Shown: one piece after another, positions 33,169 through 44,460 of the stretch
Layout: the number at the start of each line of letters is the position of its first letter
How positions within the stretch are numbered: position 1 is the stretch's first letter
Assembly: GCA_945859605.1 (NCBI GenBank)
Contig: OX243812.1
Coordinates: 1,691,501-1,755,500, forward strand
Direction of reading: 5' to 3'
Source: Lumbricus rubellus
Lineage: Eukaryota > Annelida > Clitellata > Crassiclitellata > Lumbricidae
DNA: 64,000 bases
Notes under the pieces: model-generated
The model's input: the letters and a program-made list of their open reading frames with translations, nothing else
Told to the model about the DNA's origin: nothing
Database searches by the model: none
Made by a program: the position numbers and the translations under genes

Positions 33169-35043
33169 TCACATCACAAGACAGTGACCCTTTCGTCTTT
33201 CGCTGTTCCGCCAGGCCGTTTCAAATAGGACATGGTGGTGAAAATCGAGATGAAACCGATACTTGCAGTTACCGCGGTGTCTGTTGAAACCATGTTTCCA
33301 AACTTCTAAATTTGTGTTGGGAAGTTTAAGCGAAGACTGTATGCGAATATAAAGCATGAAGAGATGAGGACAGGTAGAGAATTCGAAGATAGTTTTACCT
33401 CCCAATAGATGTTTTAATAGCCAGACAAATCCAAGAACTTCTTGTAGATTTGCGTCATAAAAAGAAGCCACTTCAGGGCAGAAGATCATTGGAAAGAGTT
33501 CAGAATCAAAAGCATCTGACGCCAATAAGTGCTGCTCTCCTACTGTTTCAATACACAACGAATATTTTCCAATCGTGAAATACAGGTTGCACAGATATGC
33601 TGCTGATAGCAAGTGGGTTGGATTCATAAATTTCTCGTAAAATGTTCCATGCTCCGATTCCTTCCAAGGTAAATTCCAAGACTTTCCGGCATAGGGACAT
33701 TGATCTTTTGTGCAATTGATCGTCACAGACAGATCCCATTGATTCTGTCCTTCTTCTACATCCGATAATTCTGCATTTTCCAAGGATTCATACGCAGCCG
33801 TTGAGGCATTCAATGAGGAGTTATTCTCCATAGTAATGCGTCTCATTCTGACATCATTGGTCACCGTCTCCGGACGTGGAATGCCTTTCCGAAAATACTG
33901 CTCTGCAACGGAGTAGTCACCAAGTGTCTTTCCCAGTTGCATGCTATAGATACCGTTCATTAAATTATCCAACTCTTCATCAATTAACACTTGAACGATG
34001 CTAATCTTTGGGCGATGGGCAAGAAATGGCATACCATATCTTTGCGCATGCATATATAAAAAGGGCGCCATTTTCATAGGCATGACAACAGAAAAGCGAC
34101 ATTCCTGGCACACTTTTGGAGGCAGCTGAGACTTAAGAAGACCTCGGCCAAATTCGGTATTAAGCATTTTCATCGCTTCGTTGAAGTTGTCTTGAATGAC
34201 GATGCCTTCGATAATGTTGCAATCGGGCAAGAAGTAGTTTGGAAAGCTTTTCGCGGTAAAACGATCTTGAATTTGGGTCAAGAGTTCGCAAATGCACGTC
34301 ATTAGGTTACCATCCTCCCAGAATTCAGCTGGCTTTTCCTGGCATGCCCAAAACATCTGCGTCTTCAAATGATAAGTACAAATTCCAGTCTTGTTAGTAT
34401 CACATTTCTTAACAGACTTTGATTTTATCATTCGTAGAACATGATAGACGTACTTTTGGTTATCGGTCCAGCTGGAAATCAACCTCATTTCAGCCTTTGA
34501 AAATGAATATCTCCACTGGGTTCCATCGTCATCGTTGAGTAAAGGGTGAGACTTACCAACGAGAAAGCATCCATCACTTACGATTTGATCGATTAAATCT
34601 TTTGATGGCCAACCATGAGGGCGATGACGTGTCTGCCACTCCTGCGCCTCTAGCGGCCAGTAAGGACACTGCACAGAGAAGACGCTATCGAATGTGAGAG
34701 CGGACCATCCTACGGGAGTCTGAAGTGCTGGACCGTTCGGATTGTCATAGTCAAACGTCTGTAAATGCTTGTAGGGTTCATATCTAGGAAGGATTTTTAG
34801 CGTTACGTAACCGGGCGAAAGACCTTGCGGATCAATGGTCAATAACTCGCCCACAAAGCCACTGGGAGGCTGTGCGCTCTTTGGAACTGCACAGACGTTG
34901 GCACTATACATCAAGAAATCTATATCTGTCGGATTGCTGAAGAAATACAGAGCAGGGATCTCGGAGAAGCTGCCGGAAAACAAAGTTCTGGTCTTGTACT
35001 CAAAATATTCCAAGCGGTGTCTGTGTTGGTTTATAAACTCCAT
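33169..35043 (-). CDS. Mab-21/cGAS-like nucleotidyltransferase family protein (copy C), intact
   Basis: A 624-aa single-exon ORF, colinear with copy A. Seen: SGSFSE (23-28), PTDIDFLMY with Asp at 40 and 42, LTFDSVFSVQCPYWP near 115-130, WPSKDLIDQ, WRYSFSKAEMRL, YHLKTQMFWAC and a C-terminal Cys-rich region including CQECRFS and KDQCPYAGKSW. The ATG is preceded by an in-frame TAA six nt upstream, and a candidate splice acceptor (TTAATTGTAG) lies about 40 nt upstream. A tRNA-derived SINE sits about 200 bp upstream. The reading frame is unbroken despite many substitutions relative to copy A, which suggests it is maintained by selection. Role as in copy A: an NTase-fold protein with possible innate sensing function, unproven. 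Confidence 0.85.
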   Translation of the reverse strand: MEFINQHRHRLEYFEYKTRTLFSGSFSEIPALYFFSNPTDIDFLMYSANVCAVPKSAQPPSGFVGELLTIDPQGLSPGYVTLKILPRYEPYKHLQTFDYDNPNGPALQTPVGWSALTFDSVFSVQCPYWPLEAQEWQTRHRPHGWPSKDLIDQIVSDGCFLVGKSHPLLNDDDGTQWRYSFSKAEMRLISSWTDNQKYVYHVLRMIKSKSVKKCDTNKTGICTYHLKTQMFWACQEKPAEFWEDGNLMTCICELLTQIQDRFTAKSFPNYFLPDCNIIEGIVIQDNFNEAMKMLNTEFGRGLLKSQLPPKVCQECRFSVVMPMKMAPFLYMHAQRYGMPFLAHRPKISIVQVLIDEELDNLMNGIYSMQLGKTLGDYSVAEQYFRKGIPRPETVTNDVRMRRITMENNSSLNASTAAYESLENAELSDVEEGQNQWDLSVTINCTKDQCPYAGKSWNLPWKESEHGTFYEKFMNPTHLLSAAYLCNLYFTIGKYSLCIETVGEQHLLASDAFDSELFPMIFCPEVASFYDANLQEVLGFVWLLKHLLGGKTIFEFSTCPHLFMLYIRIQSSLKLPNTNLEVWKHGFNRHRGNCKYRFHLDFHHHVLFETAWRNSERRKGHCLVM

Positions 35044-35242
35044 TTCTTAGTTTGTTCTCCAGTGTCTATTGTGCCTATGTCTACAATTAACGGCAGATTC
35101 ACAACCTGTTAACTCTGAAACAAAAAGTCAATGATCGGAGAAAACTCATCTATAGTGCAGATATATATATATATATCTATATATAATAGCCTATATATAA
35201 TAGGCTACTGTATATTTGTATAATTATATAAATAATTAAATA

Positions 35243-35535
35243 ATGCGACCTGGTGGCGGACCGGTAACGCGTCCGCTCACGGAGCGGGAGGTTGCGGGTT
35301 CGACTCCCGGTAACGACCTTGGGCAAGTTGTTCACGCACACGTGCCTCTGTCACCAAGCAGTATAATTTGGTACCGGCGTATATAAGCTGGGAAGTAAAC
35401 AGCAAGTCCTGCGATACACTGGCCCCGTGTCCAGGACCTTGGGATTCGTCCATTGCTGGCTCAGGGCTATGGAAAAGGAGAGGAGCGCCTCCCTATGTTC
35501 CTCATAGAACGGGATAGGACTTTACTTTACTTTTA
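35243..35535 (+). mobile_element. tRNA-derived SINE (plus orientation)
   Basis: The tRNA-like head GCGACCTGGTGGCGGACCGG contains an A box. GGTTCGACTCC is an excellent RNA polymerase III B box. The body contains CAAGTTGTTCACGCACACG and the end is a T-rich TTTACTTTACTTT tail. It is the better-preserved relative of the minus-strand copy at 8996-9270. Confidence 0.8.
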
Positions 35536-35935
35536 TATAAATAATAATTATTATATGCGCGGCTGTTCACAGGATTTTATTTCGGGAGGTGTTTAGTATT
35601 TACTTGACCGTGACCTAATCCACGACTTCCCACAAGGAACCAAATCAAATGACTTAGGTGTTTGGAGCTGCGTCGTGAGTTCTCATAGCGGGTTCTGAAC
35701 GGCCAACACATTACACACTGTAGTTCTTACATGTACATCATGTGCTGGTAAATGCATTATTTCATTTTACATTACATGTATTTCGATTCGGGGGCTGTTC
35801 AAACACCAAAAAACAGCCCTAGCTACGCCTTGTATATATGCATACTATATGAATGTATGTGCACTTGTTGTAGCGTCCCTCAATGTTTCTACTCAGATGC
35901 GATCCCGACGACAGCGCGGACACTGAATCGGAGTT
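35536..35935. other. Intergenic stretch, no gene seen
   Basis: Contains TACATGTA words (about 35728 and 35771) but no ORF or repeat end that I recognise. Confidence 0.4.
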
Positions 35936-35939
35936 TCAC

Positions 35940-36072
35940 GCCGAAGCTCTGAGCAATTGCAAGTAAAGGACTTTCTCAAGGTCCCTACGAGACGGCTTGA
36001 GGTGGATTCGAACCTGCAACCCTACGGCAGCAAGGCGACGAACATACCCATTACACCACCGCGCCCCACAAC
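35940..36072 (-). mobile_element. Second tRNA-derived SINE family, short copy
   Basis: On the minus strand GGGCGCGGTGGTGTAATGGG begins a tRNA-like head with an A box, followed by GGTTCGAATCC as a B box and then a short tail through CTCGTAGGGACC. The head differs from that of the SINE at 35243, so this is another family. A true tRNA gene is unlikely because I could not fold a convincing acceptor stem by eye. Confidence 0.6.
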
Positions 36073-36600
36073 TATTCTGGCTGGGATACCCGGCGTTTCC
36101 CCGAGATATTTGGGTTTTTCGACCCAACCCATGCAGCTCCTACAACAGCCGGAACGGGGCTGGTTCACCACGGCTGGGGTATCCGGTGTCGCCCAGTAAA
36201 TTTAGGCTTTTGTCAGACCCGCCCGTCCCATCCTTCCATTAACCCCATCCAATCCATTGCCCGCCTCAAACCCACCTCAACCCCCACTTCGCCCAGCCCC
36301 AACCCGCTCCAATCTCACCCCTGCTCCACCCAAGACCCATCTCCTTGGGATACCTGGCGTTGCTCGGGAAATTTGGTTTTTCGTCCCACCCAGCCACATC
36401 TCTTCTTTCACAAAGCCTTCCGACTGCTTCCATTAACTCCCTCCCTTTCCCGCACTCCTTTCCACATCACTCGCGTCCCGTTCCGCCTATCACCAACCCC
36501 TTCTATCTCTTCTCTTTCATTCCTTCTCCATCCCTTTCTCTCTACTTTCGTTCCACCCCTTCCCTCCCACCCTCTCACAATAATTATAATTAATTTTAGA
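36073..36600. repeat. Diverged tandem repeats in a C-rich tract
   Basis: A unit reading GGGATACCCGGCGTTTCCCC, followed by GAGATATTTGGGTTTTTCG and a C-rich block, appears near 36088. Variants begin near 36176 (GGGTATCCGGTGTCGCCC) and 36348 (GGGATACCTGGCGTTGCTCG). The intervening text is almost pure pyrimidine (36230-36340 and 36420-36580). No gene. Confidence 0.6.
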
Positions 36601-36697
36601 CTACTCTGCTTGGAATGACCTTAATACCTTCTCTGCGGTCTAATCTCGTGCCTGGGTCTGCTCCTCATCTACTCCTTGGCCGAATGCATTTATCTTT

Positions 36698-37144
36698 CCC
36701 GGTGTAAAGGTTTCAAATTACCCCCTCCTAAACACTGCCCCTTCCCGCAAACTAATTTGCATCAATCATTACATTTATTGCACTAAAATATCAGAAAAAA
36801 GCACTCCGCTTCTTGTTTTGGTCTGTCAATTTTTATCCGTCATCCCACTTCGTGGTTTGTTATCAATATTTTCATCTGTAACTAAAATACTCATCGCCGC
36901 TGAAGTTGCAATAAAGAAATGGCTTCGAGGCAATTTTTTTCCCAAAAAAATTGATGACAAACCACGAAGTGGGATGACGGATAAAATCTTAAGACCAAAA
37001 CAAAAAGGGGGATGATTTTTCTGATTTTTTACTGCACTAAACGCGATGATTGATGCAAACCTAGTGTCCGGGGGTAATCTGAAACCAGTTTCAAGTTACC
37101 GGGGGTAATGTTTAGGAGGGGTAATTTGAAACCTTTATACCGGG
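36698..37144. mobile_element. Fold-back element with arms of about 200 bp
   Basis: The left arm begins CCCGGTGTAAAGGTTTCAAA. The right arm ends with its complement TTTGAAACCTTTATACCGGG. Matching continues inward through TTGCATCAATCAT, TTTTGTTTTGGTCT and ATCCGTCATCCCACTTCGTG, so only a short loop near 36870-36930 is unpaired. The right arm has an extra CCCCCGG-containing segment. No target duplication is clear. Transcribed, it would form a long imperfect hairpin. Confidence 0.75.
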
Positions 37145-37722
37145 GCTTTTGCACTGAACTGAAAGCGCCTGTGAATAACTCATACGCTAGATGTGATTGA
37201 TAAGCTCCGCTTTTGGCGAAAAAAGACTTCAATAAGTGACGTCGAAAACGACGGCAAGAGCAATGGGTTCGCTATAATTGTACAACGATGAAATTTAAAA
37301 TGCTTATAACCCGGGGTTCAAAATGAGTTGAGAGATGCAGATAGTCGTGTTAACCTACAAATTTGCATCAGAACGACATATAAAAATTTTCGATACGCAA
37401 ATGCATGCCGCTTCAGAGCCTTTCTTATGACACCAGACATACAAAAAGAAGGACAAACTCGCAGACCTATGACGTAGATTGTATGATTTATGATAAGCTG
37501 ACAAGGTTTCATAAAACACTGGCATGCAGATTTTAGACCTCGCCATATGCAGAGAACCAAAGCCAATGACTTTAACTATAATTATAGCCTAAGTATTGTT
37601 TTATTACTCTGAAGCACGTCTCTTTATCTAATATCATATGACGCTACATGATTGTATTGACTCTGGCTGACGGACGTAAGCTTATTGTTGTAATTGGCCA
37701 ATAATGAACTAAGACTATTAAG
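37145..37722. other. Intergenic stretch, no gene seen
   Basis: Chance ORFs on the minus strand only; none has a recognisable domain or splice context. Confidence 0.4.
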
Positions 37723-37731
37723 TTAACTCAC

Positions 37732-37920
37732 CTGTGTGTAGGCTATTTTAAAAATTCTTTCCGGTTTTATATGATCACGAATATCTTCTATTACATGTGG
37801 GTCTGCTTCAGCATTTCCAACGGGATACTGCCCCGTCAAGTTATCCAATATAAGCGATAAGCTTACGTCAAACTGAGATAATCTTAGGTCACATAAACTG
37901 TTTTCTGACACTAAGGTCAT
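37732..37920 (-). CDS. Candidate first coding exon (63 codons), product unknown
   Basis: From ATG at 37920 the frame runs MTLVSENSLCDLRLSQFDVS to KPERIFKIAYTQ and ends exactly at a strong donor, CAG|GTGAGT. A second, decayed copy lies at about 40985-41290. There the ATG and ENSLCD are conserved but an in-frame TAG follows, so this locus may also be a duplicate of a gene elsewhere. A 5-bp TAGCC insertion (plus-strand TAGGCTA at 37922-37928) lies directly upstream of the ATG. I do not recognise the protein. No downstream exon is evident before the repeat-rich region to the left. Confidence 0.4.
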
Positions 37921-38153
37921 ATAGGCTAATAGTTTATCGAATCCTACGAACCGACCCTTCCTTAAAAGGCTCAAAGTGCACCATTACACTGTAGTATCAG
38001 CTAGAGTCTTGTGCCTAAGAGCGATAATTTTGTTCTCTCTCTTGTGATTCTCAACGTGATGCCTTCTGTACAAAGGCCAGAGACTTTGTGGAGCAAATGC
38101 TGCTGAAAAACCCATTTTCGCTTTCACGCTACTATACTTTATACTTATAATCA

Positions 38154-38277
38154 GGCCCGCCGAGAGGGGGCAGGGGCAAATGCCCAGGGGCTCGGCGACT
38201 TTTAGAGGCTTCGAGGGGGTCCGGGCTAGACGGAATTAAAATTTTTCTTATGTTGACTGCGGACTGCGGGCCCAGCC
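38154..38277. mobile_element. Small MITE with 8-bp target duplication
   Basis: TATAATCA flanks it at 38146-38153 and 38278-38285. The termini contain GGCCCGC on the left and its complement GCGGGCCC on the right in slightly offset positions. At 124 bp it has no coding capacity. It lies 30 bp from the truncation point of Mab-21 pseudogene D. Confidence 0.65.
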
Positions 38278-38305
38278 TATAATCACTTATAATGTGACTT
38301 AGACT

Positions 38306-39069
38306 ATTGCAAATGCACGTCATTAGGTTACCATCCTCCCAAAATTCAGCCGACTTTTCTTCACATGCCCAAAACATCTGCGTCTTCAAATGATAAGTAC
38401 TGAGGCTGTTCTTCTTGTGGTCAGATTTCTTAATAAACCCTGATTTTATAATTCGTAGAACATGGTAGACGTACATTTGTGAGTCGGTCCAACTATATAT
38501 CAACCTCATTTCAGCCTTTGAAAACGAATATCTCCACTGAGATTTATCTTCATCCACATAGTTCTAATGAGACTTACCAACAAGAAAACATCCATCACTT
38601 ACGCTTTGATCGATTAAATCATTTGATGGCCAACCGTGAGGACGATAACGTGTCTGCCACTCCTGCGCCTCTGGCGGCCAGTAAGGACATTGCACAGGAA
38701 AGACGCTATCGAAGGTCAGCTGGGACCATCCTACGGGAGTCTGCAGTGCCGGACCGTTTGAAAAGTCATAGTCAAACGTCTGTAAATGCGTGTAGCTTTC
38801 ATTATTCGAGTGTCTTAACTTTACGTAACCGGGTGAAAGACCTTGTGGATCAATGGTCAATATCTCACCCACAAAGCCAATGAGAGACTGTTCGCTCTTT
38901 GGAACTGCACAGAATGATGTTGGCGCAATGCAACATGATATCAACATCAGATCTGTTGGTCTTGTGAGAAATATAGAGCAGGGTTTTCGGCGAAGCTGTC
39001 GGATAAGAAGCCTCTGTCGTTTCAAGTAAATTTTTCCAAGCGGTGTCGGTTTTCGATTATAAACTCCAT
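38306..39069 (-). pseudogene. Mab-21/cGAS-like family pseudogene (copy D), 5' part only
   Basis: Starts with a preserved ATG (39067-39069) and MEFI, but a stop follows within about 16 codons and the frame is then displaced. Later parts are recognisable: LLTIDPQG-type text, CPYWPPEAQEW, WPSNDLIDQ, then an in-frame TAG after VGKSH (about 38566) and WRYSFSKAEMRL, YHLKTQMFWAC. Homology stops after LMTCIC near 38306, so about 350 C-terminal residues are missing. It is most similar to copy C (both share GPALQTPVGWS). Confidence 0.88.
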
Positions 39070-39112
39070 TACTTTATGTTCCAGCTTCTTGTGCGGGTGC
39101 CTATGTATAAAA

Positions 39113-39316
39113 TTAATGGCAGTTGCATTTATCCGCTAACTCATCATAGGGTCTGAGTATAGGCCTAAACTGGTCTATACACAGTTGAGAAAATGGATAG
39201 AGGAGCCTGTGGAAGGTAATTACATGGTGAGAGATTAGTAATGATGGTGAAGGAATTGAAAATGAGCGCAAATCAAGAGGCAGATCATTCCAAAGGCGTA
39301 TTGCGCTGTTGGACAT
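39113..39316 (-). mobile_element. Non-LTR retrotransposon C-terminal fragment
   Basis: The minus-strand frame begins with a SAIRLWNDLPLDLRS-like motif, the usual end of LINE reverse transcriptases, followed by a short tail. It lies immediately upstream of pseudogene D and may have landed in its promoter. Confidence 0.55.
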
Positions 39317-39416
39317 GGCTAAATAATTGAGAGGATTTGTGTTGCTGAGATGAATAAACGAAAATTATTATTATTTATTAATCTATCGCCACGGATGGAA
39401 TATACCGGCGTAGACT

Positions 39417-39546
39417 AGGCTATCGGGGGGGGGGGAAGATAAACCGTTCTATGTTTATTTTTGAATTTCTGTTGCCGGTATCACAAGATATTCTATCCCC
39501 CCTAAAGCTATCGGGGGGGGGGGTGAATTAATCTATCCCCGGAAAC
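39417..39546. repeat. Poly-G/poly-C blocks with CTATCGGGG motif
   Basis: Two CTATCGGGGGGGGGG blocks (about 39419 and 39508) alternate with CTATCCCC blocks (about 39492 and 39531), giving short inverted repeats around homopurine runs. Confidence 0.6.
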
Positions 39547-40040
39547 CGGCATACACTATCCGCGAGGTCGGGTAAACCGCTCTCCCTATTTTGAAAAAGA
39601 CGTATAATTGAAAAATTATGCAGTAGTTATTATTTAAAGTGACTCAAATTGTTTTAATTTCTTAAACAATGTTCAGAGCAAGGCAAACTTCAAGTGTTCT
39701 TCAGTGGTCTAAATGTTCTAAGTGCTCTAAAACCAGTATCTAGTATGAGTGGACACACCTGCAAGTCTCATTGTTCAAAACAAAGCAGATAGAGGATATT
39801 TGCAAAAGTAAGTAGGCTACACGCGGAAGTGGCTTTTTCAACTCCTCTTCATCTTGAGGATACGGTTAATACGGGGAATACTATATTATTATTTTCGTGA
39901 CACAGGCGGTCGTACGAAAGAGAGAGACAGACAGGCAGAGAGAGGCAGAGACAGACAGATATCGAGACAGGCAGACAGGCGGCTGGTCTGGTTGATCGGG
40001 TTGGCTGCATGGTGAAGAGTTCGCGAAGAATGATAATCTG
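39547..40040. other. Intergenic stretch, no gene seen
   Basis: Contains a (GACAGGCA)-rich stretch at about 39920-39985, low complexity. Nothing coding. Confidence 0.4.
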
Positions 40041-40048
40041 GGCTGGGA

Positions 40049-40735
40049 CAGTGGCGTAACTAGGAACTCGGGGTCCCTATACAAAATATGAAGGTGGGCC
40101 CTCTCCCTACGGTACTTATTGAAATGTATTATTACTTATTAATTTACTGAAATGCTGATGTATATGAACAAGATACAAGTACAAATTACAGTAAACTGTA
40201 AGTTCCTAACAAGGCTGAAATGACAATTAGCCTATGACATGTGCGACTGAAGTTAAGTAGGCTGGCCTTAACGGCCTATGTAAGGTTTGGTTGAAGTCCT
40301 TTGCTATAGTGTGAAGTCAATCAGTCAAAACCCAGAACTTTTTCCAATGAGATGCGCAATTTATTTCACGGAAATAAGTTTCTCTAAAATAATGTCAACA
40401 CCATGCAAGTGCAATGACGCCATTTCCGGGACCGGAAAGTTATCACTAATTAAACATTAGGGCTGTGCGCTGCTGGAGCTGGGCGTCTCCGAGTCCGACT
40501 CGTCGCGTCGTGTCGGGTTGACGGAACTTGACGGGTTCTCGGGTAACCGTACTGACTACTGAGAGTCTGACACGGTTACGGTACCGTTTACTTAGTCTAC
40601 TACAATATTTATTTAACACAATATGTTAATATTATTATTTTCGGAGTCTTGCAAACTTGGGGCCCCTCTTGGGCCTCTACACTCGGGGGCCCCTAGACTT
40701 TGTATACCCAGTTTACCCTATTGTTACCCCCACTG
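40049..40735. mobile_element. hAT-like non-autonomous DNA transposon
   Basis: A perfect 8-bp target duplication GGCTGGGA lies at 40041-40048 and 40736-40743. The left end CAGTGGCGTAACTAGG matches the elements at 3213 and 43508. The right end, read on the minus strand, starts CAGTGGGGGTAAC. GGGGCCC blocks lie near both ends. No transposase. Confidence 0.82.
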
Positions 40736-40984
40736 GGCTGGGAGCATTTGTTGGTTAAGAAAAAAACTTACAGTGTTCGCTTTTAAGCGGATAGAACCAA
40801 TTCCTGGAACTCTTTATTTTACTGAATTTGAATAGGCTTCCTTAACTCAAATTGTCGTTTGTTTCGACACGGTCGCATAAATTTAAATTGTAATGTACCG
40901 ACAATTAAGACGTTCTACTCACTGTATGTAACTAGAAAATAATATCTTTCTGATCTTGACTTATAACGAATAATTTCTCTGATC

Positions 40985-41290
40985 ACTTTACCCTTTCCAA
41001 CGGACTGCAGGCTGTACAGTCAAGTTTTCCAATTTAGATGATACGTCAAACTAAGACAATCTCGCATCACATAGACTGTTTTCAGCCAGCAAGTCCATAT
41101 TATAGTTTATCGAAACTGCAGACCAATTCCCAAGGCTCAACGTGCACCATTGATCGGCGGCAGCCAGAGGCTGCGGCCCACGAGCGATAATTTATAGTCT
41201 TCAGTGATTCTGAACGTGATGCCTAGTGTGCGGAGGCTAGTGACCTTTTTCTGTTATAAGCTTAATGATCCATTTTCGTTTTCACCATAC
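40985..41290 (-). pseudogene. Decayed second copy of the 37732 exon
   Basis: Aligns with 37735-38140. The shared ATG is at 41096-41098, followed by MDLLAENSLCDARLS and then an in-frame TAG. Upstream sequence matches as well (ATGGTGCAC and CAACGTGATGCCT-type text). It lacks the 5-bp TAGCC insertion present upstream of the other copy. Confidence 0.55.
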
Positions 41291-41683
41291 TGTATAAGTA
41301 TGGACTCCAAAGTTATCCAAATTATCTGAATATGGTGAAGAACTTAGGGCATTTTGGGGAGCCGGGTTTGAGATTCACGTTATAATAATTATGGCCATGA
41401 CAGTTTTTTAAGTCAGTCTTAAAATGCTAATGTGTAAGAATCTATAAATTACTATGGCTTGGTAACAGATGCTTGAACGGTTAGGCCCACTTTGTAGTTT
41501 CCATTGATTACCGTATACTGACCAGAATTGAGTTGCTGATGTCAATAATTTGATTGCATCAGGGCATTAGAATGCAGAACTTTTCAAAACAAATTTAGAA
41601 TTGAACAACCAGCAATTTTAATCTAGAGCGGCTTTAACATCTCTAGTTTCTGACGACCTCTTTTTTGTCGATGCTGTAATTGC

Positions 41684-42148
<465 letters not shown>

Positions 42149-43499
42149 AATCAGTATGGAATGGATATAGGTCAGACTCCAAGCCAGGGCCGTTGCAATG
42201 CAGACACGACTATTATTTTGCTTTATTGTGCCATTCAGTGGTTAGCGATACTATCTGACGGATAATAACATAAGTGTCTATAATTATTATTTGCTAGTGT
42301 CAATCTCATTTGCACACCATGTCAAACGACGTTGGTGCGCAATCGTTTTTTTACCGATTAACTGTGTCAACGATTGTTAGCAGTTAGCAATAATTACCCT
42401 TCTGTGAAGCTGTGTGAACCCCTTTCCCTTAAAAATGCCTCTTTACAGATTGGTTGAATATCATCAACGCTAATGTTATCCTTTTTGATGATGAGAAGAC
42501 CGATGGGATAACAACTGAAGACTGATTCTTTCTGTTCACCAAAGCCACTTTTTCAACAGCTGGAGGATCCCATCAAGGACTCAAGCAAAGGTTTCTGCTT
42601 TCATGGATTGTTCACAACGCCAGTTCATCAGCCTGCCTCTTCGCCATCTTCAGCCGGAACGACCATACAAGTACACCATGTGCAAAAGTTTGCTCACCCT
42701 TCCATTCGGCAGATGTCGTTGATAAACTAAGCAGTAGGAAGTGAGTGGGGCCTTGCATGGCTGCCGACAGTTAAGTTCCACTCATGTAATAGCTTATGAT
42801 CATCCATTCATAGTATGAATATTGTGATCATGCTGCGCTGTGTCGATATAAAATAAAACGGAAGACATTATTCTTTTAAGCAAAGTCGACGAAATCTCTG
42901 TGCAATGTCTGTACGTTAGAGTCGCTTGTAGCTTCTTAAATTGACCCTTGCAGTACAGTTAGGCAGTACGGCAGTATCGCGTTACCCTGAAGTGATCACG
43001 ATGCTAGGCAAATCACCTTTAGAACATGCATGCAGAAAGAACAACCCCTATGTCCTGAAAAGTCCATTAGCTTGCGATACTGTTGCACTGTCTACATAGG
43101 CCTATGGCGAGACAGATGTGAAAGAGCTTAAAGATGCTTGAATGTGCCTGGACCAAATTATCCACAGCAGCAGTTACATGTGTTACTTCGTGCCCTCTTA
43201 TGTCAATATTTGTCAATACCTGAAAGCGTACAGCTCCTCTAGACGTGCCAGGGCGCTCTTGACGTCGGCACAGCACACAAATACAGCAGTAGGCCTAACC
43301 ATCAGGTTTGAGTCTCACGGATACCTGTAGAAAATTATTTTTGCAGGGGATCAAAAGACAGGGGTTACGGTTTACTTATAATTAGCAAGAGTTTGATAAA
43401 TGAAAATCAAGGAATTAGAAACATGGTTATTTTTTATATAAAGGTTTCTAGATAGAAATTTCTCAATTTTTCACTTTGTGCATCCTTAGTATCACAAGT
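42149..43499. other. Intergenic stretch, no gene seen
   Basis: About 1.35 kb with chance ORFs only. TAGGCCTA occurs near 43098 and 43290. Confidence 0.4.
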
Positions 43500-43507
43500 G
43501 CTTCAGC

Positions 43508-43736
43508 CAGTGGCGTAGTCAGGAATCTATGATTGTGGGTTATGAACTGGCGGATGCCCTTCCTGTCACCAACCCAACTTACAGTACTACAATAAATAAA
43601 AATGGAATAAAGTAACAAATGGAATGAAGTAAGAAAAGCTTTTTTTTTATTGAGGTGGATAAATAACCTTTAAAAAAAACTTTTTTGTAGGCCAGCAAGG
43701 GGTTTAAGTCCCTAACCCCACTTGTCTACGCTACTG
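43508..43736. mobile_element. hAT-like MITE, 229 bp
   Basis: Flanked by GCTTCAGC (43500-43507) and GCTTCAGT (43737-43744), an 8-bp duplication with one mismatch. The left end is CAGTGGCGTAGTCAGG; the right end, complemented, is CAGTAGCGTAGACAAG. It belongs to the same terminal-repeat group as 3213 and 40049. Confidence 0.75.
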
Positions 43737-43744
43737 GCTTCAGT

Positions 43745-44421
43745 GAGAATAAATTTGTTGGAAACCAAAACAAAATCATAGTTAGAAGATAGGTTTCAAT
43801 TTTCCAGCGAGGAAATGCTTCCTCTCGTCCCTTTGTACGGAGTGCGGACGCCTATGTTGAGCCTGAATGAATTACACCACAATAATTATTATGTAGATTG
43901 ATTTGCTGTGTAGCCATATAGGCCTACAGCTGTGTTTGTCACCTATGCGCCCGGCTTCTCCCTAGCATTGACCCATGATCCATCCGAGAGGTCTACAGTA
44001 CTTTCATTCTTTGCATAGGCTATTATCTTGCACAGCATGACATTGTTTTGTCATAACAATCCCACTTTTTCTTTCACATGAAGTGACAGCTTCCAACAAA
44101 TCTTTCTGTTTTACAATCTTCACGTTCACTGTAATTATTGTTTCCCGTAATAATCTCATAAACAAGATAATTTACTCACGCTGTCAAAAATTGGGCCAGT
44201 CCTTCGTTGACTTTCGATATATTCACAATCCGCTTAACGACCGTGCTCATTAAAATAATTTTCACTGCAAGAATAAAATGTTAAAGCGACGCGCTGGCAA
44301 ACAATAATACATCCATAGACCGTTTCTTTTAGAGGTTGTAAACACAGCCTTTATAGAGAAATGATTGTCTACGTAAAGTCCTGAAAAGTTAATTTGGGCT
44401 GTTTTGTGGCATTGATCACTA
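43745..44421. other. Intergenic stretch, possible promoter region of the 44461 exon
   Basis: No ORF of note. If the candidate signal-peptide exon at 44461 is real, its promoter would lie here; I see no element that I can name. Confidence 0.35.
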
Positions 44422-44460
44422 ATGTGTTTTCGCTTTAATCACTCATCGGAAACGCTTTTA

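Noticed and set aside
35243..36072. tRNA-like segments considered as functional tRNA genes
   Set aside because: A and B boxes are present, but cloverleaf pairing is poor by eye, and the plus-strand copy continues into a SINE body that recurs at 8996-9270.
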